34,378 nt of DNA, taken from contig NZ_KK037166.1 in the NCBI RefSeq assembly GCF_000568255.1, positions 3,603,836 through 3,638,213 of the forward strand, written 5' to 3'. Source of the stretch: Kutzneria sp. 744. GTDB lineage: Bacteria; Actinomycetota; Actinomycetes; Mycobacteriales; Pseudonocardiaceae. Of the stretch, positions 7,908 through 15,435 are shown in pieces (position 1 is the first letter of the stretch; every line of letters starts with the position of its first letter). Made by a program: the position numbers and the translations under genes. Under the pieces are notes generated by a model that saw nothing but the letters and a program-made list of their open reading frames with translations, searched no databases and was not told where the DNA came from.

Positions 7908-9968
7908 CTGCGGCGGTTGCACCTGCTCCGAGCGCATCGGCGGGATCTGGCCCACGCCGGTCGAGGCCAGTGGCGGGGCCTCCGGCTCGGCGCTGGGCCA
8001 CATGATCTCGGCCTGCTTGGGCGTGTCCGGCCTGGTCTCGGCCAGGATGTCCGTCGGCAGCAGCATCCGGGCCACGATGCCGCTGACCGGCGACACCGTC
8101 AGCTCCACCTCGATGCCCAGCCGCTGCGCCAGCCGGCCGACCACGTAGTGGCCGAGGAAGCGGGTGGGCGCGACGATGAAGTCCTCCTCGCCGCGCAGCC
8201 GGGCGTTGGCCTTGGCCAGCTGGTCCTTGGCCATGCCGACGCCGTGGTCGACCACCGCCAGCATGTAGCCGCCGGCCACGCGCCGGCCGTAGATCTCGAC
8301 CTCGAGGTCGGGCGGCGAGAAGGCCAGGCCGTTCTCGATCAGCTCGGCCAGCAGGTGGGCCAGCTCGCTGACCACCGCCCCGGTGATCAGGACCTCGTCC
8401 ACGCGGCGCAGCACCACCCGGCGGTAGTCCTCCACCTCGGACAGGCCGGCGCGGATGACGTCGGACAGGGCCAGCGGCTCGGCCCAGCGCCGCGGGCTGG
8501 TCTCGCCGACCAGCACCAGCAGGCTCTCGGCGTTGCGCCGCATGCGGGTGGCCAGGTGGTCCAGCTCGAACAGGTTGGCCAGCGCGGACGGGTCCAACTC
8601 CTCCTGCTCGAACTCGCTGATGAAGTTCAGCTGGCGGCGCACCAGGTTCTGGTTGCGCCGGCCCAGGTTGGCCAGCGACTCGGTGGTGTTGCGGCGCACC
8701 AGCGCCTGCTCGGAGGCCAGTTCGAAGGCGGTGGTCTGGACCCGGTCCAGCGCCTGCGCGACGGAGGCGATCTCGGCGCCGGCCTTGGGCGGGGTGCGCA
8801 CGGGCTGCGGCGGCTCCACCTCGACCTCGCCGGGCTGGTGCCAGGCGGCGATGGCGGCCGGCAGCCGTCGGCCGGCCACGTCGTCGGCCTCGGACGCCAG
8901 CGCGGCCAGCGGGCGCACGATCGACCGGATGCTGCCGATCACCAGCACCACCTCGGCGGCCACCGCGAGCAGGGCCAGTCCGAGGAAGACGGCGAGCGTG
9001 GTGCTGGCCTGACCCTGGAGGTCCTGGGCGCGGGCCGTGAGGTCGTTGCCGACCGCCTGCTGCACCTTGCGCTCGGCGTCGATGACCGAGGTCATCTGGT
9101 TCCACCAGGTGACCGGGTCGGTCCTGGTGTCGATCGGACCACGGGTGGAGCCGACGGCGACGGTCTCCGAGGCTGCGGCCTTGGTCGCGTTGTCGGTGCG
9201 CAGGGCCTCGTCCAGGGCCGCCTGCTGCGGCTGGGTGGCGTGGCGGGCGTAGTCGGTGAGGCCGGCCTGCTTGCTGGCGCGGATCTCGGTGAAGTGGACG
9301 TACTCGCCGGAGCCGAACTTGTCCGCGGCGAACACGCCGTTGAGGAATCCTCGCTCCTGGCCGGTGTACTCCTTGGCGTCGCCGAGGGCGTACAGGGCCT
9401 GGAGTCCACGCCGCAGCTGTGGGTCCTGGGCCTGGTCCAGCCCGAGCTGCAAGCCGTTCAGCGCGGCGATGCCCGCGGTGTAGTACTGGAACGTGGCGTT
9501 GCGGTCGGCCCGGCCGGCGTCGACGTTCTCCCGGGTGGACGTCAGGCCGGACAAACGTGACAGTGCGTCACGTACCTGCGCGACGCCGGGCGCACTGTCA
9601 TCGGTCAACGCCTGGTTCAGCGCGGTCTGCGCCTTGTCGGTGGCGGTGCGCTGGGTCAGCACCGTCGGCTGGAACCGGGTCTCGCCGCCGAGCATGCCGT
9701 TGGTCAGGCCGCGCTCGCGCTGCACCTCCTGGACGAAGTCCTGGACCTTCAGCGCCAGCGAGACCGAGCTCACGGTGTCGCCCGCGGCCAGGTAGCCGCC
9801 GACCTGGCCGGCGATGGTCACGCCGAGCAGCGCGAGCACCAGCACGAGTGAGAAGACCAGAATGCGCGCCAGCCGGCCGCGAATGGTGCGCGGCCGGACC
9901 AGTGTCGCAAGCCCGCCGGGCTCGGGGCCGTCGACCTCACCGCCGGCCGGCCGGTGCCGTGCGCTCAC
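7800..9968 (-). CDS. cvnA: Conservon sensor histidine kinase-like protein CvnA, truncated tail
   Basis: This 722-residue protein is read from GTG 9968, chosen because AGGAG lies 6 nt upstream; GTG 9971 is the alternative. An upstream in-frame ATG at 10094 would add an unlikely 42-residue extension. The order is: TM1 (about 36-55); an extracellular region resembling the nitrate/nitrite-sensing NIT domain (VQEVQRERGLTNGMLGGETR); TM2 (about 320-342); HAMP-like linker; and a HATPase_c domain. The ATPase has N-box ELIENGLAFSPP near 543, VVDHGVGM near 573 and FLGHYVVGRLAQRLG. The frame ends at a TAG inside a duplicated proline-rich tail, so about 140 residues of the usual end are cut off. The sensor core is intact. 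It heads the cvn operon. Confidence 0.92.
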   Translation of the reverse strand: MSARHRPAGGEVDGPEPGGLATLVRPRTIRGRLARILVFSLVLVLALLGVTIAGQVGGYLAAGDTVSSVSLALKVQDFVQEVQRERGLTNGMLGGETRFQPTVLTQRTATDKAQTALNQALTDDSAPGVAQVRDALSRLSGLTSTRENVDAGRADRNATFQYYTAGIAALNGLQLGLDQAQDPQLRRGLQALYALGDAKEYTGQERGFLNGVFAADKFGSGEYVHFTEIRASKQAGLTDYARHATQPQQAALDEALRTDNATKAAASETVAVGSTRGPIDTRTDPVTWWNQMTSVIDAERKVQQAVGNDLTARAQDLQGQASTTLAVFLGLALLAVAAEVVLVIGSIRSIVRPLAALASEADDVAGRRLPAAIAAWHQPGEVEVEPPQPVRTPPKAGAEIASVAQALDRVQTTAFELASEQALVRRNTTESLANLGRRNQNLVRRQLNFISEFEQEELDPSALANLFELDHLATRMRRNAESLLVLVGETSPRRWAEPLALSDVIRAGLSEVEDYRRVVLRRVDEVLITGAVVSELAHLLAELIENGLAFSPPDLEVEIYGRRVAGGYMLAVVDHGVGMAKDQLAKANARLRGEEDFIVAPTRFLGHYVVGRLAQRLGIEVELTVSPVSGIVARMLLPTDILAETRPDTPKQAEIMWPSAEPEAPPLASTGVGQIPPMRSEQVQPPQRQPRPPAPAQPVQSTHQPSVRVPHRCERLSGTTKF

Positions 9969-10092
9969 CACGTGCTCCTGTCGTTGAAACGCGCATGCGG
10001 GAGCGGAAACGCCGCGAATGCGTCCACCAGCCCCAGTGCAGGGAAGGTTCCACATCCCGACAAGCATTGTCAATAGGACAAACGGGCTAGCC

Positions 10093-10121
10093 ATATCACA
10101 TAGTCACGAACCTAATGACAA
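10093..10121 (-). promoter_or_regulatory. Probable promoter of the cvn operon
   Basis: On the minus strand TTGTCA (10116-10121) and TGATAT (10093-10098) are separated by exactly 17 bp, close to the vegetative sigma consensus. Transcription would start near 10086 and leave a leader of about 118 nt before the cvnA GTG. Confidence 0.55.
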
Positions 10122-10166
10122 ATGGCCGCACCATGATCTTCACGACTGGTACGTGAATGACAAATG
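10114..10166. repeat. Direct 11-bp repeat overlapping the cvn -35 box
   Basis: aatgacaaatg occurs at 10114-10124 and 10156-10166, 42 bp apart (four helical turns). The first copy overlaps the -35 element. This is a plausible operator pair for a regulator, but no factor can be named. Confidence 0.4.
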
Positions 10167-10289
10167 AGCACGCCAAGGCCGATACGGCGACTAAATCGGA
10201 CACGGACAGAACGTGATCGAAAACCTTTACAGTCAGACCTCACAGGCTCTTTTCCTCCGCTGTGCGATCGTGATAGCTTGCGTCGGCCG

Positions 10290-10322
10290 GATTGGTGGGC
10301 CCACAGCGCACAGCAACCAATC
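10290..10322. promoter_or_regulatory. Inverted repeat in the nitrate-operon leader
   Basis: gattggt (10290-10296) and accaatc (10316-10322) form a perfect 7-bp inverted repeat. The left arm is followed by the palindrome gtgggcccac. It lies about 110 bp before the nitrate reductase start and could be an operator or an RNA leader structure. Confidence 0.3.
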
Positions 10323-10434
10323 ACCCACCGTGAGGACGCCGGAACAGGCCCTTTACGCCGGATTCACGGTGCTGCGCCCATGCCGTTGAGAGGCTCCGGG
10401 TCGCCGAAGCCTCGCGAACCCGTCGGAGGTACAC

Positions 10435-12516
10435 ATGCCTGTCGACGCCCGCGTCGAGGTCGACACCCACTGCCCGTACTGCGCGCTGCAGTGCGGCATG
10501 GTCGTCCGCGACGAGCGAGCCGAGACAACCGTAGCGCCGCGCGAGTTCCCGACCAGTCGGGGCGGCCTGTGCCAGAAGGGCTGGACGGCGGCAAGCCTGC
10601 TGCGCGCGCCCGACCGGCTCACCACGCCGCTGCTGCGGGAAAGCCGGGACGCGCCGCTGCGGCCGGTCGGCTGGGCCGAGGCACTCGACTACGTGGCCCT
10701 GCGCCTGCACGAACTGCGCGACCGACTCGGTCCGGACGCGGTCGGTGTGTTCGGCGGCGGCGGGCTGACCAACGAGAAGGCCTACCTGCTCGGCAAGTTC
10801 GCCCGGGTCGCGCTGGGCACGTCGAAGATCGACTACAACGGCCGGTTCTGCATGTCCTCGGCCGCGGCCGCCGGGATCAAGGCGTTCGGCGTGGATCGGG
10901 GCCTGCCGTTCCCGGTGTCGGACCTAGCTGATGCCGACGCGATTCTGCTGGTGGGGGCCAATGTCGCCGAGACGATGCCGCCGTTCATGCGGCACGTCCG
11001 GCCGGCCGCGGACCGGGGCGGCCTCATCGTCGTCGACCCACGCCGAACCGCGACGGCCGAGGCCGCCGCCGTGCACCTCCAGCCCGCGCCCGGCACGGAT
11101 CTCGCGCTGGCGCTGGGCATGTTGCACGCGGCCGTGGCAGACGGACTGTTGGACCACCGGTACATCGCCGAGCGCACAACGGGTTTCGACGAAGTGTGGC
11201 GGATCGCCGCCGCCTGGTGGCCGGAGCGGGTGGAGCGGATCACCGGCGTGCCGGCGGCCGACCAGCGGGCCGCCGTGGCGCTACTGGCCAAGGCGCGCAA
11301 CGCATACGTGCTCACCGCCCGCGGCACCGAGCAGCACGCGACCGGCGTGGCGACGGTGTCGGCGTGGATCAACCTGTGCCTGGCCCTGGGCCTGTGTGGG
11401 CGCCCCGGTTCCGGTTTCGGTTGTTTGACCGGGCAGGGCAACGGGCAGGGCGGCCGTGAGCACGGGCAGAAGGCGGATCAGCTGCCCGGCTACCGAAAGA
11501 TCGACGACCCGGCAGCGCGGGCGCATGTCGCCGGGGTCTGGGGCGTCTCGGCCGACGAGCTGCCAGGCCCGGGGCCGTCCGCGTACGAGCTGCTGGATTC
11601 GCTGGGCACGGCCGACGGCCCGAAGGCGTTGCTGGTGTTCGGCAGCAACATCGTGGTCTCCGCGCCCCGTGCCGGTCACATCGCCGAGCGCCTGGAATCC
11701 CTGGAACTGCTGGTCACATCGGACTTCGTGCTGTCGGAAACCGCGGCCGTCGCCGATGTCGTCTTCCCCGTCACGCAATGGGCCGAGGAAGACGGCACGA
11801 TGACCAACCTGGAGGGCCGGATCCTGCTGCGCGGCAAGGCAGTCACGCCGCCGATCGGCGTGCGGACCGACCTTGACGTCCTGCACGGCCTGGCCACCCG
11901 GCTCGGCCAACCGGCGCACCGGTTTCCCACCGATGCCGAGATGGTGTTCGACGAGCTCGGCCGCGCTTCGGCCGGCGGCCCCGCCGACTACGCCGGCATC
12001 AGCTACGACCGGCTGAGGGACGGCGAGGCCCTGCACTGGCCGGTGCCGGCGGCCGATCATCCCGGCACACCCAGGCTTTTCCTGGACGGCTTCGCGCACC
12101 CGGGCGGGCTGGCCCGGTTCCAGGCCGTCGACCACACCGGCCCGGCCGAGCCTACGGACACGGAGTTTCCGTTGCACGCCACCACTGGGCGGGTGTTGCA
12201 GCACTACCAGTCCGGCGCGCAGACACGTCGGGTGCCGGCGCTGATGGAGGCCAGCCCGGAGGCCTTCGTCGAGGTGCACCCCGACACCGCCCGGCGCTTC
12301 GGCGTCCATGATGGACAGTGGGCCGCCGTGGAATCCCGGCGTGGCGCCGTGCAGGCCAGGGTTCGCTGCGTGACGACCATCAGGCCGGACACCGTGTTCC
12401 TCCCGTTCCACTTCCCCGGTGCGCAGCGGGCGAACCTGCTCACCAACCCGGCACTGGACCCGACCAGCCGAATGCCCGAGTTCAAGGTGTGCGCGGTGCG
12501 GTTGGGGGCGGCGTGA
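10435..12516 (+). CDS. nasA: Assimilatory nitrate reductase catalytic subunit (molybdopterin, [4Fe-4S])
   Basis: This 693-residue molybdopterin oxidoreductase belongs to the NasA/NarB type and reduces nitrate to nitrite in the cytoplasm. The N-terminal [4Fe-4S] ligands are C13, C16, C20 and C46 (HCPYCALQC, GGLCQKGW). C139 in YNGRFCMSS is the likely molybdenum ligand. The bis-MGD binding stretches LLVGANVAETMPPF and GFGCLTGQGNGQGGREHGQK are present, and the C-terminal dinucleotide-binding domain starts near PLHATTGRVLQHYQSG. No signal peptide is seen, consistent with an assimilatory role. GGAGG precedes ATG 10435. It is translationally coupled (GTGA) to the next gene, its electron-transfer partner. 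Confidence 0.93.
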   Translation: MPVDARVEVDTHCPYCALQCGMVVRDERAETTVAPREFPTSRGGLCQKGWTAASLLRAPDRLTTPLLRESRDAPLRPVGWAEALDYVALRLHELRDRLGPDAVGVFGGGGLTNEKAYLLGKFARVALGTSKIDYNGRFCMSSAAAAGIKAFGVDRGLPFPVSDLADADAILLVGANVAETMPPFMRHVRPAADRGGLIVVDPRRTATAEAAAVHLQPAPGTDLALALGMLHAAVADGLLDHRYIAERTTGFDEVWRIAAAWWPERVERITGVPAADQRAAVALLAKARNAYVLTARGTEQHATGVATVSAWINLCLALGLCGRPGSGFGCLTGQGNGQGGREHGQKADQLPGYRKIDDPAARAHVAGVWGVSADELPGPGPSAYELLDSLGTADGPKALLVFGSNIVVSAPRAGHIAERLESLELLVTSDFVLSETAAVADVVFPVTQWAEEDGTMTNLEGRILLRGKAVTPPIGVRTDLDVLHGLATRLGQPAHRFPTDAEMVFDELGRASAGGPADYAGISYDRLRDGEALHWPVPAADHPGTPRLFLDGFAHPGGLARFQAVDHTGPAEPTDTEFPLHATTGRVLQHYQSGAQTRRVPALMEASPEAFVEVHPDTARRFGVHDGQWAAVESRRGAVQARVRCVTTIRPDTVFLPFHFPGAQRANLLTNPALDPTSRMPEFKVCAVRLGAA

Positions 12517-13958
12517 GGATCACGATCATCGGGTACGGCATGGCCGGCGCCCGCTTGGCCGACAACCTGCACGGCTCCGGCGCGGCGATCACCGTGATCG
12601 GCGCGGAGAAGCACCCGGCCTACAACCGGATCCTGCTGTCGAACGTCGTCGCCGGTTCGATGACCCCGGACGATGTGCTGCTGCACTCGCCGGACTGGGC
12701 CCAGGACAACGGGATCGACCTCCGGCTCGGGGTCGCCGCGGCCGAGATTCTTGTGGCCGAGCATCGGGTCTTGCTGACCGATGGCTCCACTGTGGACTAC
12801 GACGCGCTGGTGCTGGCCACCGGCAGCAGCCCGTGGGTGCCGCCGACCGACGGGCTACAGGTCGATGGCGCCCTGGCACCGGGCGTTGTCGCCTTTCGCG
12901 ACCTCGACGACTGTCAGCAGATCGTCGGCATGGCCAAGGACTTCGGACCGGTGGCCGTGCTGGGCGGCGGCCTGCTCGGCCTGGAAGCCGCCCGCGGCCT
13001 GGCCGGGCGCGGCTGCCCGGTGACCGTGGTGCACCCCGTCGGCCACCTCATGGAACGTCAGCTCGACTCGGCCGGCGGACACGTGCTGGCCCGGGTCCTC
13101 GGCACCAAGGGCATCGACTTCCGACTCGGGCGTTTCGCCACGAAGTACCTGCCGGACAAGGGACTCCAGCTCGACGACGGCTCGATCGTCCCCGCCGGCA
13201 CAGTGGTCGTCTCGGCCGGCGCACGGCCCTCGACGGCGCTGGCCGAGGCGGCCGGGCTGGCCGTGGATCGCGGCGTGATCATCGACGACTGCCTCCGGAC
13301 CAGCGCGCCCGACGTGTACGCGATCGGCGACTGCGCAACGCATCCCGGCACCGTCGGCGGCCTCGTGCAGCCGGCCTGGGAGCAGGCTGCCGTGCTGGCC
13401 AAGCGGCTCGCCGGCGAGGACGCCCGCTACACGGGCACGCAGGTGGTGACCCGGCTCAAGACTCGCGACGTTGACCTGGCTTCCATGGGTGAAGTCCATG
13501 TGGAGACCCAGGATCTCGACGCGGAAGTGGTCCGGCTGGAGGATCCCAGCCGCGGCCGCTACACCAAGATCGTGCTGCGTGACGACCGGGTCACGGGCGC
13601 GATCGTGTTGGGGGCGCCCGATGTGGCCGCCGCCGTCACACAGCTGCACGACCGGGGCACACCCGCCCCCGCCGACCGGATGGCGCTGCTGTTGGGCCGC
13701 GCCATGCCCGCCGGCGAAGCCGTGGACCCCGCAACGTTGCCGGCGTCCACGCTGATCTGCCGCTGCAACACCGTGGACAAGGGCCGGCTGGTCGGCGCGT
13801 GGCACGCCGGCGCCCGGTCGTTCGACTCCCTGGTCAGCACCACCATGGCCGGCACGGGCTGCGGTGGCTGCCGGGACAGCGTGTGCGCGCTGTCCCGCTG
13901 GCTGGCCGAGCAGGACCCCCTCACCGAACCCGAGAAGTTGGGCTGCAACGCGACATGA
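12513..13958 (+). CDS. Nitrate reductase flavoprotein subunit (FAD/NAD(P)H reductase with BFD-type [2Fe-2S] domain)
   Basis: This 481-residue protein starts at GTG 12513, overlapping the nasA stop by 4 bp (GTGA). It resembles the N-terminal part of NirB and the NasB-type electron-transfer subunit. Features are an FAD-binding start VRITIIGYGMAGARLADNL, a second dinucleotide fold VAVLGGGLLGLEAARGLAGR, the FAD motif VYAIGDCA, and a C-terminal BFD-like [2Fe-2S] domain with C416, C418, C450 and C453 (CRCNTVDKG and CGGC). It probably passes electrons from NAD(P)H to the molybdenum subunit. The siroheme part of a nitrite reductase is absent, so it is not a complete NirB. The gene symbol is left open because family naming is mixed. 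Confidence 0.9.
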   Translation: MRITIIGYGMAGARLADNLHGSGAAITVIGAEKHPAYNRILLSNVVAGSMTPDDVLLHSPDWAQDNGIDLRLGVAAAEILVAEHRVLLTDGSTVDYDALVLATGSSPWVPPTDGLQVDGALAPGVVAFRDLDDCQQIVGMAKDFGPVAVLGGGLLGLEAARGLAGRGCPVTVVHPVGHLMERQLDSAGGHVLARVLGTKGIDFRLGRFATKYLPDKGLQLDDGSIVPAGTVVVSAGARPSTALAEAAGLAVDRGVIIDDCLRTSAPDVYAIGDCATHPGTVGGLVQPAWEQAAVLAKRLAGEDARYTGTQVVTRLKTRDVDLASMGEVHVETQDLDAEVVRLEDPSRGRYTKIVLRDDRVTGAIVLGAPDVAAAVTQLHDRGTPAPADRMALLLGRAMPAGEAVDPATLPASTLICRCNTVDKGRLVGAWHAGARSFDSLVSTTMAGTGCGGCRDSVCALSRWLAEQDPLTEPEKLGCNAT

Positions 13959-15322
13959 CGACAACAACCGAGGCACCTGTTCGCGGCGGACGCACCTGGA
14001 TCCAGCAGTGGGATCCCGAGGACGCGGGGTTCTGGGCGGCGACCGGCCGCCGCATCGCCAACCGCAATCTCATCTTCTCCATCTTCTCCGAGCACCTGGG
14101 CTTCTCGCTCTGGTCGATCTGGAGCGTGGTGGTGCTGTCGCTGCCCGCCGCCGGCTTCAAGTTCGGGGTGGACCAGCTGTTCTGGCTGACCGCGCTGCCC
14201 AACCTGGTCGGCGCCGCGCTGCGGCTGCCCTACACGTTCGCGGTGCCCCGCTTCGGCGGCCGCAACTGGGCGATCGTCAGCTCGCTGATGCTGCTGATCC
14301 CGTGCGCGCTGCTCACGGTGGCCGTCACCTCGCACGCCAGCTTCGGCTTCTTCCTGTTCGCCGCGGCCACCGCCGGCTTCGGCGGCGGCAACTTCGCGTC
14401 GTCCATGACGAACATCTCGTTCTTCTATCCCGAGAGCCGCAAGGGTTTCGCCCTCGGTCTGAACGCGGCCGGCGGCAACCTCGGGGCCGCGCTGGTGCAG
14501 CTGGTCATCCCGCTGGTGATCGCCGCGGCCACCGGGTGGAGCCTGGCGGTGGCGGGCCTGTTCTACATGCCGTTCGTGATCGCGGCGGCCATCTGTTCCG
14601 CGCTGTACATGGACAATCTCGCCACCGCGCGGTCCGACTTCCCGGCGCAGATCGCGGCGGCCAAGCGGACCCAGACCTGGGTCATGTCCTTTCTGTACAT
14701 CGGCACCTTCGGCTCGTTCATCGGCTTCTCGGCCGCCCTGCCGCTGCTGATCAAGACGCAGTTCCCCACCGTGCACGGGACGTGGTTCGCGTGGCTGGGT
14801 GCACTGGTCGGCTCGGTGGCGCGGCCGGCGGGCGGCTGGCTGTCCGACCGGATCGGCGGCAGCCGGGTCACGCTGTGGAACTTCGTGCTGATGGGCGTGG
14901 CCGCCGCGTTCGTCGTGGTGGGCGAGCGATCCGGCAGCTTCGGGCTGTTCTTCGGGGCGTTCCTGGTGCTGTTCGTGACGGCCGGCGTCGGCAACGGCTC
15001 CACGTACCGAATGATTCCGGCGATCTTCGTGGCGCAGGCCAAGCGGGAGGTCTCCGAAGGGGTCGACTCGGCCGAGGCCGTGCGCAAGGGCAAGCGGGAG
15101 GCCGCGGCGGCGATCGGCATCGTGTCGGCCATCGGCGCGTTCGGCGGGTTCTTCGTCACGCGGATCATCGCCAGCTCGGTCGCCGCGACCAAGGCCGCTG
15201 ACAACGCCTTCTACGGCTTCATCGCGTTCTACGTGCTGTGCTTCGCCATCACCTGGTGGTTCTACCTGCGGCGCAGCTTCGCCGTGGCCAAGGTGCCCAG
15301 CCTGGCCCTGTCGAACGTGTAG
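13955..15322 (+). CDS. narK: NarK-type nitrate/nitrite transporter (MFS)
   Basis: This 455-residue, roughly 12-helix major-facilitator protein starts at ATG 13955, overlapping the previous stop by ATGA. Both nitrate-signature regions are recognisable: GNFASSMTNISFFYPESRKG in the fifth helix region, and GVGNGSTYRMIPAIF near helix 11. LGALVGSVARPAGGWLSDRI is the typical MFS loop. Uptake of nitrate, possibly with nitrite export, fits its place at the end of the nitrate operon. A strong hairpin terminator follows 41 bp after the stop. No nitrite reductase gene is seen in the window. Confidence 0.95.
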   Translation: MTTTTEAPVRGGRTWIQQWDPEDAGFWAATGRRIANRNLIFSIFSEHLGFSLWSIWSVVVLSLPAAGFKFGVDQLFWLTALPNLVGAALRLPYTFAVPRFGGRNWAIVSSLMLLIPCALLTVAVTSHASFGFFLFAAATAGFGGGNFASSMTNISFFYPESRKGFALGLNAAGGNLGAALVQLVIPLVIAAATGWSLAVAGLFYMPFVIAAAICSALYMDNLATARSDFPAQIAAAKRTQTWVMSFLYIGTFGSFIGFSAALPLLIKTQFPTVHGTWFAWLGALVGSVARPAGGWLSDRIGGSRVTLWNFVLMGVAAAFVVVGERSGSFGLFFGAFLVLFVTAGVGNGSTYRMIPAIFVAQAKREVSEGVDSAEAVRKGKREAAAAIGIVSAIGAFGGFFVTRIIASSVAATKAADNAFYGFIAFYVLCFAITWWFYLRRSFAVAKVPSLALSNV

Positions 15323-15362
15323 CCGGCTCACACACAGTTCCCAGCTAACGACCCTTCGCTCA

Positions 15363-15404
15363 CAGGCTGCACTCAGTCGCGCCCGGTTGACTGAGTGCAG
15401 CCTG
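15363..15404 (+). terminator. Terminator of the nitrate operon
   Basis: A perfect 16-bp stem (15363-15378 and 15389-15404, caggctgcactcagtc) with a 10-nt loop is followed by aactttgtctt. It lies between narK and the next gene on the same strand. Confidence 0.85.
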
Positions 15405-15435
15405 AACTTTGTCTTGAGCGGAGAGGACCTCCAGC

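Larger units (their letters stand above)
9969..10434. other. Divergent regulatory region between cvnA and the nitrate operon
   Basis: This 466-bp stretch holds no credible gene. It contains a good minus-strand promoter for cvn (10093-10121), a repeated 11-mer, a short palindrome gacaagcattgtc (10059-10071), and an inverted repeat in the nitrate-operon leader (10290-10322). The middle (10110-10260) is visibly less GC-rich than the flanking genes, as promoters here usually are. No clear plus-strand promoter could be fixed. Confidence 0.7.

Noticed and set aside
10200-10240. A GlnR-type nitrogen-control box upstream of nasA
   Set aside because: gtgatcgaaaac only partly resembles the gTnAC-n6-GaAAC pattern and spacing does not fit well enough to call.
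10112-10324. A 70-residue minus-strand frame in the cvn-nas intergenic region
   Set aside because: Arg/Ser-rich, no ribosome site, no recognisable family, and it overlaps promoter elements.
13559-15331. Long antisense frames opposite narK and other genes
   Set aside because: They are typical high-GC shadows, rich in Arg, Gly and His and without domain motifs. The sense frames carry clear families.
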